A stretch of 64,000 bases of DNA, from positions 34,121-98,120 of the forward strand of contig JAEYDD010000045.1 of the NCBI GenBank assembly GCA_023404095.1, written 5' to 3'. Source of the stretch: Pseudomonadota bacterium. GTDB taxonomy: Bacteria > Pseudomonadota > Alphaproteobacteria > Rhizobiales > Rhizobiaceae. A program made the translations under genes and the position numbers. Below the pieces are notes generated by a model. It was given only the letters and a program-made list of their open reading frames with translations, did not search any database and was not told where the DNA came from. Shown here in pieces: positions 9,378 to 17,916 of this stretch. The stretch's first letter is position 1. Each line of letters opens with the position of its first letter.

Positions 9378-9815
9378 ATGGCTCCGACCCTGTTTGTCCT
9401 GAATGGTCCAAACCTCAACGCGCTCGGCAAGCGCGAGCCCGGCATCTATGGTGGGCATACGCTGGCCGATATAGAGGCTCTGTGCCGTGCCGAAGGAGAG
9501 AGGCTCGGTTTTGCGATCGACTTTCGCCAGACGAACCATGAAGGCGTGCTCGTAGACTGGATCCACGAGGCCGGCGATACGGCGGCCGGCATTGCCATCA
9601 ATGCGGGCGCCTACACGCACACCTCCATCGCCCTGCACGACGCCATCCGGGCCATCCGGATCCCGGTCGTCGAACTGCACCTTTCCAACGTGCATGCGCG
9701 CGAGGAATTCCGCCACAAGTCCATGATCGCGCCCGCGGTCAAGGGCGTCATCTGCGGGTTCGGCGAGCATAGCTACATCCTGGCGCTGCAAGCGCTGAAA
9801 TCCTTGACGAAATAA
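9378..9815 (+). CDS. aroQ: 3-dehydroquinate dehydratase, type II
   Basis: 145 aa, the standard size for the dodecameric type II enzyme of the shikimate pathway (3-dehydroquinate to 3-dehydroshikimate). Seen: FVLNGPNLNALGKREPGIYG with the catalytic Tyr, NAGAYTHTSIALHDA, and VELHLSNVHAREEFRHKS carrying the substrate-binding His/Arg. Followed 22 bp later by accB and then accC; this aroQ-accB-accC order is common in bacteria and suggests an operon. Confidence 0.97.
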   Translation: MAPTLFVLNGPNLNALGKREPGIYGGHTLADIEALCRAEGERLGFAIDFRQTNHEGVLVDWIHEAGDTAAGIAINAGAYTHTSIALHDAIRAIRIPVVELHLSNVHAREEFRHKSMIAPAVKGVICGFGEHSYILALQALKSLTK

Positions 9816-9837
9816 AGAAAATAAGAGGCTCAATCCC

Positions 9838-10296
9838 ATGGCTGACAAGAAGCAGGGCATCGATCAGACGCTGATCCGCGATCTCGCGAACATCCTCAAC
9901 GAGACGGACCTGACCGAGATCGAAGTCGAGCAGGACGACCTGCGCATCCGCGTCTCGCGCGCAGGTACGCCGCAGTACGTTTCCGCCCCTGTTCCCGCTC
10001 CTCATGCCGTCGCAGCACCGGTTGCAGCAGCCGTCGCCGCCCCGGCCGCCGCCCGCGACAACAAAAACGCCGTCACCGCGCCGATGGTCGGCACGGCCTA
10101 TCTCTCCCCCGCCCCTGGCGCGCGCCCCTTCGTTGAAGTCGGCTCCACGGTACAGGAGGGCCAGACGCTGCTCATCATCGAAGCCATGAAGACGATGAAC
10201 CAGATCCCGGCGCCGCGCTCGGGCAAGGTCACCGAAATCATGGTCACCGATGCTGCACCGGTCGAATATGGCGAACCGCTGATCGTCATCGAGTGA
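9838..10296 (+). CDS. accB: Acetyl-CoA carboxylase biotin carboxyl carrier protein
   Basis: 152 aa. N-terminal helical part, an Ala/Pro-rich flexible linker (about residues 50-75) and a C-terminal biotinyl domain with EAMKTMNQI; Lys118 is the biotinylation site. It carries the carboxylated biotin between AccC and the carboxyltransferase AccAD, the first step of fatty-acid synthesis. 10 bp upstream of accC, so cotranscribed. Confidence 0.97.
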   Translation: MADKKQGIDQTLIRDLANILNETDLTEIEVEQDDLRIRVSRAGTPQYVSAPVPAPHAVAAPVAAAVAAPAAARDNKNAVTAPMVGTAYLSPAPGARPFVEVGSTVQEGQTLLIIEAMKTMNQIPAPRSGKVTEIMVTDAAPVEYGEPLIVIE

Positions 10297-10306
10297 GGAC
10301 GGCGCG

Positions 10307-11650
10307 ATGATCACCAAAGTCCTCATAGCCAACCGCGGCGAGATCGCGCTGCGCGTCCTGCGCGCCTGCAAGGAACTCGGCATCGCCACGGTCGCCGTGC
10401 ATTCGACGGCCGACGCCGACGCGATGCATGTCCGCCTCGCCGACGAGAGCGTCTGCATCGGCCCGCCGCCGTCGCGCGACAGCTACCTCAACATCCACCA
10501 GATCGTCGCCGCCTGCGAGATCACCGGCGCCGACGCCGTGCATCCGGGCTATGGCTTCCTGTCGGAAAACGCCAAGTTCGCTGAAATTCTGGACGCCCAC
10601 GGCATCACCTTCATCGGGCCGACGGCCGAGCACATCCGTCTGATGGGCGACAAGATCACTGCCAAGAAGACGGCCGTCGAACTCGGCATTCCGGTCGTTC
10701 CTGGCTCCGACGGCGAGGTCAAGCCGGAAAACGCGATGGAAATCGCGCGCAAGATCGGCTTCCCGGTCCTGATCAAGGCGACAGCCGGCGGCGGTGGCCG
10801 CGGCATGAAGGTCGCCAAGACGGCAGCAGATCTGGAAGAGGCGGTTTCGACCGCCCGCTCCGAAGCGCTGGCAGCCTTCGGCAACGACGCCGTGTACATG
10901 GAAAAGTATCTCGGCAAGCCGCGCCATATCGAAGTTCAGGTCGTCGGCGACGGGGCCGGCAACGCCATCCATCTCGGCGAGCGCGACTGCTCGCTGCAGC
11001 GCCGCCATCAGAAGGTCTGGGAAGAGGCAAACTCCCCTGCCCTGAACGTCGAGCAGCGCATGAAGATCGGCCAGATCTGCGCCGACGCGATGAAGAAGAT
11101 GAAGTATCGCGGCGCCGGTACGGTCGAGTTCCTCTACGAGGACGGCGAGTTCTATTTCATCGAGATGAACACCCGCCTGCAGGTGGAGCATCCGATCACA
11201 GAAGCTATCACCGGCATCGACCTCGTGCACGAGCAGATCCGGGTTGCTTCCGGCGCCGGGCTTTCGGTGACGCAGGAGCAGATCGAATTCTCCGGCCACG
11301 CCATAGAATGCCGCATCAACGCCGAGGATCCACGGACCTTCGTGCCCTCGCCGGGCACGATCACGCATTTCCATGCCCCCGGCGGGCTTGGCGTACGCGT
11401 CGATTCGGGTGCCTACCAGGGCTACAAGATCCCGCCCTACTACGACAGCCTGATCGGCAAGCTGATCGTGCACGGGCGCACGCGCGTGGAATGCATGATG
11501 CGACTTCGCCGCGTGCTCGACGAATTCGTGATTGACGGCATCAAGACGACGCTTCCATTGTTCCAGGAACTGATTTCCAATCAGGATATCGCCAACGGCG
11601 ACTATGATATCCATTGGCTGGAAAACTATCTGGCCAAGACTTCAGTCTAG
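10307..11650 (+). CDS. accC: Acetyl-CoA carboxylase biotin carboxylase subunit
   Basis: 447 aa, full length. ATP-grasp enzyme that carboxylates biotin on AccB with bicarbonate and ATP. Seen: MITKVLIANRGEIALRV start, KATAGGGGRGMKVA (glycine-rich ATP lid), GERDCSLQRRHQKVWEEANSP, and FIEMNTRLQVEHPITE (metal and bicarbonate site). Directly follows accB; aat starts 9 bp after its stop, so the operon may continue into aat. Confidence 0.98.
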   Translation: MITKVLIANRGEIALRVLRACKELGIATVAVHSTADADAMHVRLADESVCIGPPPSRDSYLNIHQIVAACEITGADAVHPGYGFLSENAKFAEILDAHGITFIGPTAEHIRLMGDKITAKKTAVELGIPVVPGSDGEVKPENAMEIARKIGFPVLIKATAGGGGRGMKVAKTAADLEEAVSTARSEALAAFGNDAVYMEKYLGKPRHIEVQVVGDGAGNAIHLGERDCSLQRRHQKVWEEANSPALNVEQRMKIGQICADAMKKMKYRGAGTVEFLYEDGEFYFIEMNTRLQVEHPITEAITGIDLVHEQIRVASGAGLSVTQEQIEFSGHAIECRINAEDPRTFVPSPGTITHFHAPGGLGVRVDSGAYQGYKIPPYYDSLIGKLIVHGRTRVECMMRLRRVLDEFVIDGIKTTLPLFQELISNQDIANGDYDIHWLENYLAKTSV

Positions 11651-11659
11651 GGGCGGAAC

Positions 11660-12274
11660 ATGGCAGGGCGGCGCGGCAGGTCACCGGAGATCACACCGGA
11701 ACTTCTGCTGCGCGCCTATTCTATCGGGCTTTTTCCGATGGCCGATTCGGCTGACGACCCGGAGCTCTTCTGGGTCGAGCCAGACATGCGGGGCGTCATC
11801 CCGCTCGACCATTTTCACGTCTCGCGCAGCCTTGCCAAGACGATCCGCCGCAATCCCTTCGACATCCGCATCAATACCGCCTTCGAGGCCGTGATTTCGG
11901 CCTGCGCGGAAGCGGCACCCGACCGCCCCTCCACCTGGATCAACACCAAGATCAAGACGCTCTACGCCACCCTGCACCGCATGGGCCACGCCCACAGCGT
12001 CGAGGCGTGGGAAGGGAACGAACTTGTCGGCGGCCTCTACGGTGTGTCGCTGGGCGCAGCCTTCTTCGGCGAAAGCATGTTTTCCCGGCGAACGGACGCC
12101 TCGAAGATCTGCCTCGTGCACCTGGTCGAACGGCTGAAGGAAAAGCACTTCCTGCTACTGGACACCCAGTTCACCACCGAGCACCTCAAAACCTTCGGCG
12201 CCATCGACGTTCCGAAGGCGGACTACGAAGGCATGCTCGCCCGGGCGCTGGCCTCGCCCAATTTGGCGTTCTGA
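11660..12274 (+). CDS. aat: Leucyl/phenylalanyl-tRNA-protein transferase
   Basis: 204 aa. Transfers Leu or Phe from tRNA to N-terminal Arg/Lys of proteins, marking them for ClpS/ClpAP under the N-end rule. Recognised from ELLLRAYSIGLFPMADSADD, FWVEPDMRGVIPLDHFHVSRSLAKT, WEGNELVGGLYGVSLGAAFFGESMFSR and LLDTQFTTEHLKTFGA. The ATG follows a GGGGCGGAAC sequence; the gene is 9 bp from accC on the same strand. Confidence 0.96.
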   Translation: MAGRRGRSPEITPELLLRAYSIGLFPMADSADDPELFWVEPDMRGVIPLDHFHVSRSLAKTIRRNPFDIRINTAFEAVISACAEAAPDRPSTWINTKIKTLYATLHRMGHAHSVEAWEGNELVGGLYGVSLGAAFFGESMFSRRTDASKICLVHLVERLKEKHFLLLDTQFTTEHLKTFGAIDVPKADYEGMLARALASPNLAF

Positions 12275-12350
12275 GGGTTCAGAAGCCTTACTGGAAACGA
12301 TGAATTCATCGTGGACATTTGCCCCAACTTGCTAGACGCAGCTCATCGCG

Positions 12351-12956
12351 ATGGCAAAATGCGACCAAAGCTGTAGCAACCTCGGGGATATCTTAGTGAG
12401 CGCTGAAAGCGACCAGCGAGCGATACTCCAGTACCTTTATCGGCGCCTATCTGGCGGAGATACACGGTACTGTACCATCTCGACAATCAAGAAAAACACG
12501 GGCCTTGGAAAGCCCAACCAATACTTGTTAGCCCTAACAGATGACTTGGAATCAGCCGGTCTGGTCATTACGCGACAGGCATACCAGATGTCTGGCGGCA
12601 GACTATTCCAGATCACTGCCTCAGGATATGACGCCGTGGAAACGGGAGATATCCCTGCCGGAGTCGATAGCGCCGCTTGGACTGGCCGCTTCAATCTGTC
12701 GGAACATCAAAAGGCTGAGATACGTAGAATTCTTAGAGAGATGCGAGTAGTTATCGAAACAGCCAAGCTGTCCAATGCCCGCACGGCAAATGCCATGGCA
12801 CTGATAGAGTCTGCCGAAAAACTGGTCGAGACGCCGGATCCTCTCTGGCCTGAGATTATGCGTCTTTTACGATCTCCGACTCTGGCAGGGGTGGTTGGCA
12901 TCGCCGGCCTTTTGATGGCCTTCGTCCAGATTGTCATGGCGGCAGCGAGCTCATAA
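12351..12956 (+). CDS. Hypothetical protein: winged-helix-like N-terminus, C-terminal membrane segment; atypical base composition
   Basis: Not recognised as a named family. Up to 201 aa; the ATG at 12351 has no clear Shine-Dalgarno, whereas GTG at 12396 (MSAESDQRAILQYLY) follows CGGGGATA and is an alternative start. Residues about 20-90 resemble a winged helix (RAILQYLYRRLSGG, TISTIKKNTGLGKPNQYLLAL, DLESAGLVITRQAYQMSGGRLFQIT). A charged helix (EHQKAEIRRILREMRVVIETAKLSNA) leads to one C-terminal hydrophobic span (LAGVVGIAGLLMAFVQIVMAA), so it may be tail-anchored. Its GC is about 50% in the two lines I counted, well below its neighbours, and codon choice is mixed, which suggests horizontal acquisition between aat and the conserved DUF2155/NDUFA12 block. 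Confidence 0.65.
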   Translation: MAKCDQSCSNLGDILVSAESDQRAILQYLYRRLSGGDTRYCTISTIKKNTGLGKPNQYLLALTDDLESAGLVITRQAYQMSGGRLFQITASGYDAVETGDIPAGVDSAAWTGRFNLSEHQKAEIRRILREMRVVIETAKLSNARTANAMALIESAEKLVETPDPLWPEIMRLLRSPTLAGVVGIAGLLMAFVQIVMAAASS

Positions 12957-12976
12957 CGGATCGCTCATGACCGCTT

Positions 12977-13003
12977 CACGCCCGTAGTAACAAGGCGGGC
13001 GTG
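12977..13003 (+). terminator. Possible terminator hairpin after the atypical hypothetical gene
   Basis: CACGCCCG (12977-12984) pairs with CGGGCGTG (12996-13003) around an 11-base loop, 21 bp after the stop. No T-run follows, so Rho-independent function is doubtful; it sits between convergent genes. Confidence 0.4.
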
Positions 13004-13041
13004 CTGCAAACGCGCTTCGCCCTCGCGGCCGACCAAGGCCC

Positions 13042-13479
13042 CTACTGCGCGCTAGTCGTGTCCGGCGGAGGTACGTCGGATTGCGCCTTGCACTCCGTCA
13101 GCCAGACGTCATAGACCGGGTGCTCGACGGCATTGAGGCCGGGGCTTTCGGCAAACATCCAGCCGGTGAAGATGCGCCTGATCTTGCGGTCCAGCGTGAT
13201 CTCGTCCACCTCGACGAACGAATCAACCTTCTGGGCTTCCGTCTCGTCTCTGTTGTAGCAGACACGCGGGGTGACCTGCAGGGCGCCGAACTGCACCGTC
13301 TCGCCCACATAGACATCAAACGAGGTGATGCGGCCGGTGATCTTGTCCAGTCCTGAAAAGACGGCGACGGGGTTTTCGATGCGGGCGGCCTTCGCCGGAA
13401 CGTTTGCGGCTAGCAGCGCGGCGCCCAAGACGGCGAGCGCGGACGCCGTTCGCAAAGCGATGTTCAGGCTGCCTGTCAA
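13042..13479 (-). CDS. DUF2155 domain-containing exported protein
   Basis: 145 aa from the TTG at 13479, preceded by AAAGGGGA; the open frame extends to 13521 but would place a long tail before the signal peptide. The signal sequence (ASALAVLGAALLAANVPAKA) predicts export. The core matches DUF2155 of alphaproteobacteria: PVAVFSGLDKITGRITSFDVYVGETVQFGALQV, TPRVCYNRDETE, and IFTGWMFAESPGLNAVEHPVYDVWLTEC, with two Cys that could pair. Function unknown. Gene order with the NDUFA12 gene directly upstream on the same strand is widely kept in rhizobia. Confidence 0.88.
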   Translation of the reverse strand: MTGSLNIALRTASALAVLGAALLAANVPAKAARIENPVAVFSGLDKITGRITSFDVYVGETVQFGALQVTPRVCYNRDETEAQKVDSFVEVDEITLDRKIRRIFTGWMFAESPGLNAVEHPVYDVWLTECKAQSDVPPPDTTSAQ

Positions 13480-13569
13480 ATCCGTCCCCTTTCGTCTTCC
13501 GCATAAGAACCGGCCCGGCACGAGGACCGGGCACCGTCTGCGCTAACCGTCAAATGTGGCGAAAGCGGT

Positions 13570-13968
13570 TCAGCCGCGCGGCGTCCAGGCGTCGTAGTCG
13601 CCGGTGACGCGCGGACGCTCGCCCGGAACGGCAAGCGAACCCGGCGGGCGATAGGCCTGCGCCGTTCCGGTCGGGTTGGGGCGATGTTCCTTCTGCCACT
13701 CACGGGGCTTGTAGTCCTCGTCGGCAGGCGAAACGTCGGTTCGATGGTGCATCCATCCGTGCCAGCCCGCCGGGATCGCGGACGCTTCGGCATAGCCCTT
13801 GTAAATTACCCAGCGCCGGGTGCGGCCCTCGGAATCCGTGCCGCCGCCCTGATAATAGACGTTACCGAACTGATCCTCACCCACCTTCTTGCCGAAGCGC
13901 CAGGTATGGAACCGCGTTCCGATGGTCTGTCCGTTCCACCAGGTGAAGATCTGCTTGAGAAGGCTCAT
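13570..13968 (-). CDS. NADH:ubiquinone oxidoreductase accessory subunit, NDUFA12/B17.2 family
   Basis: 132 aa. Typical family sequence: WWNGQTIGTRFHTWRFGKKVGEDQFGNVYYQ, RRWVIYKGYAEASAIPAGWHGWMHHRTD and a Pro-rich C-terminus ending DYDAWTPRG. It is a peripheral subunit of the complex I matrix/cytoplasmic arm found in alphaproteobacteria and mitochondria; it acts away from the main nuo operon. Cotranscription with the DUF2155 gene 90 bp downstream is likely. Confidence 0.93.
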   Translation of the reverse strand: MSLLKQIFTWWNGQTIGTRFHTWRFGKKVGEDQFGNVYYQGGGTDSEGRTRRWVIYKGYAEASAIPAGWHGWMHHRTDVSPADEDYKPREWQKEHRPNPTGTAQAYRPPGSLAVPGERPRVTGDYDAWTPRG

Positions 13969-14138
13969 TGTCCACTTCCTTGACCGGGCCCGAAAGGCTG
14001 GCCCGCTGTCGAAACCGTTCCTCGCTTATGGCGCGGTGGGGGGTGAATGTCCAGCGATTCCCCACTGTTCAAGCCGGTTTTGCCGTGACGGATCACGCCT
14101 GCCGCACCGTCCGAACACGCCGAATTCCGCCGAGGCAC

Positions 14139-14633
14139 TCAGCCGAGCGCCTTCTCATAGACCAGTGCAGGCATTCCTGGCAGCTCGACGCTGCCCGAGG
14201 CTTCGCCAACCTTTTCGAACCCGTGCGCTTCATAGAAGGCGATCGCGGCGGCATTCTGTGGCTCCACCTCAGCCCGCATGACCTTGGCATCGGGAAAGCA
14301 CGTCTCCAGCTCGGCGAACATGTCGCGCCCGATGCCCTGCCGCTGATACTGCGGCAGCACATAGAGCTGCTGCAGGATTGCCACCTTCGGCTCGGTCTTC
14401 GACATCGCCGCATAGGCCATACCGCCCAGAGCCTTGCCGTCGTCGGCGATGACGAACTCGGAGTCCTTCCGCTTCAGCCGATCGGCCAGGGCGGCGACGG
14501 AGTGCAACTGCGCCGTGATCTCGTTCACCTTGTCGGCGCCATGGATGGCATCATAGGTGGCGTGCCACGTCTCGGCCAGCAGGGCGCTGACCCTGGGAAG
14601 GTCGCGCTCCGAGGCCGTGCGAACGAAGAACAC
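14139..14633 (-). CDS. GNAT-family N-acetyltransferase (follows gatB)
   Basis: 164 aa. GNAT fold: N-terminal FFVRTASERDLPRVSALLAETWHATYDAIHG, acetyl-CoA pyrophosphate loop QYQRQGIGRDMFAELE, and the C-terminal strand/helix EPQNAAAIAFYEAHGFEKVGEA. The substrate is not readable from sequence. It starts 4 bp after the gatB stop, on the same strand, so it is almost certainly translated from the gatB message. Confidence 0.88.
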   Translation of the reverse strand: MFFVRTASERDLPRVSALLAETWHATYDAIHGADKVNEITAQLHSVAALADRLKRKDSEFVIADDGKALGGMAYAAMSKTEPKVAILQQLYVLPQYQRQGIGRDMFAELETCFPDAKVMRAEVEPQNAAAIAFYEAHGFEKVGEASGSVELPGMPALVYEKALG

Positions 14634-14637
14634 AGGC

Positions 14638-16140
14638 TTATTCCTCGATGCCGAGCTTGGCTTTGACGAGGGCCTGCACGGCCTGCGGGTTGGCCTTGCC
14701 GCCGGTCGCCTTCATCACCTGGCCGACAAACCAGCCGGCCAGCGTCGGCTTGGCCTTGACCTTCTCGACCTGATCGGGGTTGGCGGCGATGATGTCGTCG
14801 ACGGCCTTCTCGATCGCGCCGGTGTCTGTGACCTGCTTCATACCGCGGCTTTCGACGATTTCGGCCGGCACGCCGCCTTCGGCAAAGATGATCTCGAACA
14901 GGTCCTTGGCGATCTTGCCGGAGATGGTGCCGTCCTTGATCAGGTCGATGATGCCGCCGAGCTGTCCGGGCGAAACCGGAGTCTCTTCAATGGCTTTGCC
15001 GGCTTTGTTCAAGGCGCCCAGCAAGTCGTTGATGACCCAGTTGGCCGCAGCCTTGCCGTCGCGTCCGGCCGCCACGGCCTCGAAATAGTCGGCGATCGCC
15101 TTTTCGGAGACCAGTACCGAGGCGTCGTAGACCGACAGGCCCAGTTCGGCCACGAAACGGGCCTTCTTGTCGTCGGGCAGTTCCGGCAGGTGCGCCTTCA
15201 GCTCTTCGACATAGGCGTCGTCGAACTCCAGCGGCAGGAGGTCTGGATCGGGGAAGTAGCGATAGTCGTGCGCATCCTCCTTGGAGCGCATCGAACGGGT
15301 CTCGCCCTTGCCCGGATCGAACAGACGGGTTTCCTGGTCGATGCTGCCGCCGTCCTCGAGGATGCCGATCTGTCGGCGGGCTTCGTATTCGATCGCCTGG
15401 CCGATGAAGCGGATGGAGTTGACGTTCTTGATCTCGCAGCGCGTACCGAACCCCTCGCCCGGGCGGCGCACGGAGACGTTGACGTCGGCGCGCATCGAGC
15501 CCTCATCCATGTTGCCGTCGCAGGTGCCGAGATAGCGCACGATCGAGCGCAGCTTCGTCATGTAGGCCTTGGCCTCGTCCGACGAACGCATGTCCGGCTT
15601 GGAGACGATCTCCATCAGCGCAACGCCGGAGCGGTTCAGGTCGACATAGGACATGGTCGGATGCTGGTCGTGCATCGACTTGCCGGCGTCCTGTTCCAGA
15701 TGCAGGCGCTCGATGCCGATCTCGATATCCTCGAAATTGCCCTGGCGATCGGGGCCGAGCGAGATGACGATCTTGCCTTCCCCGACAATCGGGTCCTTGT
15801 ACTGCGAGATCTGGTAGCCCTGCGGGAGGTCGGGATAGAAATAGTTCTTGCGGTCGAAGATCGAACGCTTGTTGATCTGCGCCTTAAGGCCGAGGCCGGT
15901 GCGGATCGCCTGGCGCACGCACTCCTCGTTGATGACCGGCAGCATGCCCGGCATCGCCGCATCGACCAGCGAAACGTTGGCGTTCGGTGCGCTGCCGAAG
16001 GCGGTCGAGGCACCGGAGAACAGCTTGGAATTGCTGGTGACCTGGGCGTGCACCTCCATGCCGATGATCACCTCCCAGTCGCCGGTAGCGCCGGGGATGA
16101 AGCGTTTCGGATCGGGGGTGCGGACGTCGACGAGGGTCAT
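14638..16140 (-). CDS. gatB: Aspartyl/glutamyl-tRNA(Asn/Gln) amidotransferase subunit B
   Basis: 500 aa. GatB is the kinase/tRNA-binding subunit of GatCAB, which converts misacylated Glu-tRNA(Gln) and Asp-tRNA(Asn) to the amides. Seen: WEVIIGMEVHAQVTSNSKLFSG, NVSLVDAAMPGMLPVINEECVRQA, FDRKNYFYPDLPQGYQISQ and the C-terminal YqeY/GatB tail LAGWFVGQVMKATGGKANPQ. The frame is open to 16215, but the ATG at 16140 (MTLVDVRTPDPKRFIPGATG) is the natural start. gatB is separate from gatC and gatA, which lie 4 kb away on the same strand. The Rrf2 gene is divergent. Confidence 0.97.
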   Translation of the reverse strand: MTLVDVRTPDPKRFIPGATGDWEVIIGMEVHAQVTSNSKLFSGASTAFGSAPNANVSLVDAAMPGMLPVINEECVRQAIRTGLGLKAQINKRSIFDRKNYFYPDLPQGYQISQYKDPIVGEGKIVISLGPDRQGNFEDIEIGIERLHLEQDAGKSMHDQHPTMSYVDLNRSGVALMEIVSKPDMRSSDEAKAYMTKLRSIVRYLGTCDGNMDEGSMRADVNVSVRRPGEGFGTRCEIKNVNSIRFIGQAIEYEARRQIGILEDGGSIDQETRLFDPGKGETRSMRSKEDAHDYRYFPDPDLLPLEFDDAYVEELKAHLPELPDDKKARFVAELGLSVYDASVLVSEKAIADYFEAVAAGRDGKAAANWVINDLLGALNKAGKAIEETPVSPGQLGGIIDLIKDGTISGKIAKDLFEIIFAEGGVPAEIVESRGMKQVTDTGAIEKAVDDIIAANPDQVEKVKAKPTLAGWFVGQVMKATGGKANPQAVQALVKAKLGIEE

Positions 16141-16256
16141 GGCAAGCTCTTGAAAGTTCGCTTCGGATGGCGGATTTCGAACAGTGTCGGTAGACCATAT
16201 GGACATGCAGCGCAAGGCTTTGCAGCACCCCGCCGGATGTCAGGGCACCATCGCGC

Positions 16257-16292
16257 TTGACACGGGATCCGATTCGTAACATTTATTGTTAC
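16257..16292 (+). promoter_or_regulatory. Promoter and perfect dyad operator abutting the Rrf2-gene ATG
   Basis: TTGACA at 16257-16262 is a consensus -35; the -10 region at 17-19 nt spacing (CATTTA 16280 or TTTATT 16282) lies inside the exact 17-bp dyad GTAACA-TTTAT-TGTTAC (16276-16292). The ATG starts at 16293. No Shine-Dalgarno is present, so the transcript is probably leaderless, and repressor bound to the dyad would block RNA polymerase. Autorepression by the Rrf2 protein is the simplest reading. Confidence 0.65.
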
Positions 16293-16742
16293 ATGAAAAA
16301 GAACAGCAGACTTTCCGCCGTGCTTCATGCGCTGATGCACATGGCCGAGCGTGACGCACCGATGACCTCCGACGACCTCGCGCTCTGCCTGGACACCAAT
16401 GCCGTCGTGGTTCGCCGCACCATGGCGGGGCTCAGGGATGCCGGCATCGTGCAGTCCGGCCGGGGCCATGGCGGAGGCTGGGTGTTCGCCCGTCCACTCG
16501 CCGAGATCTCCCTGCTCGACATCTACAACGCACTGGGCGAGCCGATCGTGTTCCAGATCGGGCCGGCAACGGAAGCACCCGGCTGCGTCGTGGAGCAGTC
16601 GGTCAACCGCGTGATCGGCGATGCGCTGAAGGACGCGGAGGCGATCCTCATGGCGCGCTTTGCCCAGACTCGCCTTTCCGATCTCGCAGCGGATTTCAGG
16701 GCGGCAGCGAAGGTCAGGCACGCCCTTACCGACACCGGCTGA
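16293..16742 (+). CDS. Rrf2-family transcriptional regulator (no Fe-S cysteine triad)
   Basis: 149 aa from the ATG at 16293 (MKKNSRLSAVLHALMHMAER). Winged helix at about residues 5-70 with the Rrf2 recognition region TNAVVVRRTMAGLRDAGIVQSGRGHGGGWVFARP and ISLLDIYNALGEP. Only two Cys are present, Cys32 in the helix-turn-helix and Cys98 in APGCVV, so the three-Cys Fe-S ligand set of IscR/NsrR/RirA is missing; this is closer to the YwnA-like group and could sense through thiols. Lies 77 bp upstream of a thioredoxin-reductase-like gene on the same strand, its likely target. Confidence 0.88.
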   Translation: MKKNSRLSAVLHALMHMAERDAPMTSDDLALCLDTNAVVVRRTMAGLRDAGIVQSGRGHGGGWVFARPLAEISLLDIYNALGEPIVFQIGPATEAPGCVVEQSVNRVIGDALKDAEAILMARFAQTRLSDLAADFRAAAKVRHALTDTG

Positions 16743-16819
16743 CGAACACCCGTTTTCCCTGCGCCCGAACGCACCGGCACTGGCCGGGCGATGACGCTTG
16801 CCTAGTGAAAGGACAGACC

Positions 16820-17722
16820 ATGACCGAAGATGCCATCATCGTCGGCGGAGGCTTTGCCGGCCTCTCTGCCGCGATGCAACTCGCCCGCGCCCGCCGCCGC
16901 GTGACAATTCTCGATACCGGCGCGCCCCGGAATCGCTTTGCCAGTCATTCGCACGGCGTTCTCGCGATGGACGGCCGCCCCGGAGCCGACATCCTTGCGA
17001 CCGCCCGCGCGCAGCTTGCAACCTATGACACCGTGACCTTCCGCCCCGTCGAGGCGACCAAACTCGATGGAGATATCGACGCCTTTTGCGTAACGACCAG
17101 CGAGGGCGAGGAGATCGCCGGACGACGCGTCCTGCTCGCCACGGGGTTCGAGGACGTCCTGCCGCCAATCCCGGGCCTGAGCGAACAGTGGGGACGGACG
17201 GTACTTCACTGCCCCTATTGCCATGGCTACGAGATCGGTCGCGGCCCCCTCGGCCTCCTCGCCCGCACGACCGATGCAGTCCGCCTCGCCGCGATCATCG
17301 CTGACTGGGGCGACGTGACCCTCTTCACCAATGATGCCATCGATCCGGACGCGGCAGCCATTGCACTGCTGGAGCAGCGAGGCGTTGAAATCCGATCAGG
17401 ACGGGTGCTCGCCGTGGACGGCCGAGACGGTGACCCGCTGTCGGTCCAAGTCGGTGGCGGCCCCGCCGCGGTCGTGAAGGCGCTGTTCGTGATGCCGCAG
17501 TCGCACGTCCGCAGCGCCATCCCGCATGACCGCGACCTAACCTTCAAGGAAAGCCCGATCGGGCAGATCATCGCAACCGACGACGGCCGGCAAACGTCCC
17601 TGCCGGGGCTCTATGCAGCCGGCGACATTGCGCTCGGGCCGGCGAACATCACCCTCGCCTCGGCCGATGGTGTGAAGGCAGGCGTTATGCTGCACCACTC
17701 CCTCATCCTACCGGCGCATTGA
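16820..17722 (+). CDS. Thioredoxin-reductase-like NAD(P)/FAD-dependent oxidoreductase
   Basis: 300 aa from the ATG at 16820 with AAAGGA 6 nt upstream. FAD Rossmann motif VGGGFAGLSAAMQLARARRRV near the N-terminus, ATG motif LLATGFEDVLPPIPGL, redox pair HCPYCHGYEIG (Cys131, Cys134), and the C-terminal FAD motif GLYAAGDIALGPANITLASADG. The usual second dinucleotide motif (GGGDSA of TrxB) is replaced by GLLARTTDAV, so NADPH use is uncertain; some members of this group use other reductants or act as oxidases. Placed downstream of the Rrf2 regulator; together they look like a redox-responsive pair. Confidence 0.87.
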   Translation: MTEDAIIVGGGFAGLSAAMQLARARRRVTILDTGAPRNRFASHSHGVLAMDGRPGADILATARAQLATYDTVTFRPVEATKLDGDIDAFCVTTSEGEEIAGRRVLLATGFEDVLPPIPGLSEQWGRTVLHCPYCHGYEIGRGPLGLLARTTDAVRLAAIIADWGDVTLFTNDAIDPDAAAIALLEQRGVEIRSGRVLAVDGRDGDPLSVQVGGGPAAVVKALFVMPQSHVRSAIPHDRDLTFKESPIGQIIATDDGRQTSLPGLYAAGDIALGPANITLASADGVKAGVMLHHSLILPAH

Positions 17723-17916
17723 CGGCGATTTGCTACCGGACTACCAAAGTGTGTCTACACGGAGTCTTTATGTTCTCTTCGTCTGAGTCCCGCTGAGGGC
17801 CCTGCCGCAATATCTCTTGCGCGCATGGGCCGGAAAAAACGTCAAGCCCCGCCCGGCACCGCCTGGCGGATCGTTTTTTCGCGTTCATCGAGAACGCCTC
17901 TCGGATTTCAACGAAA

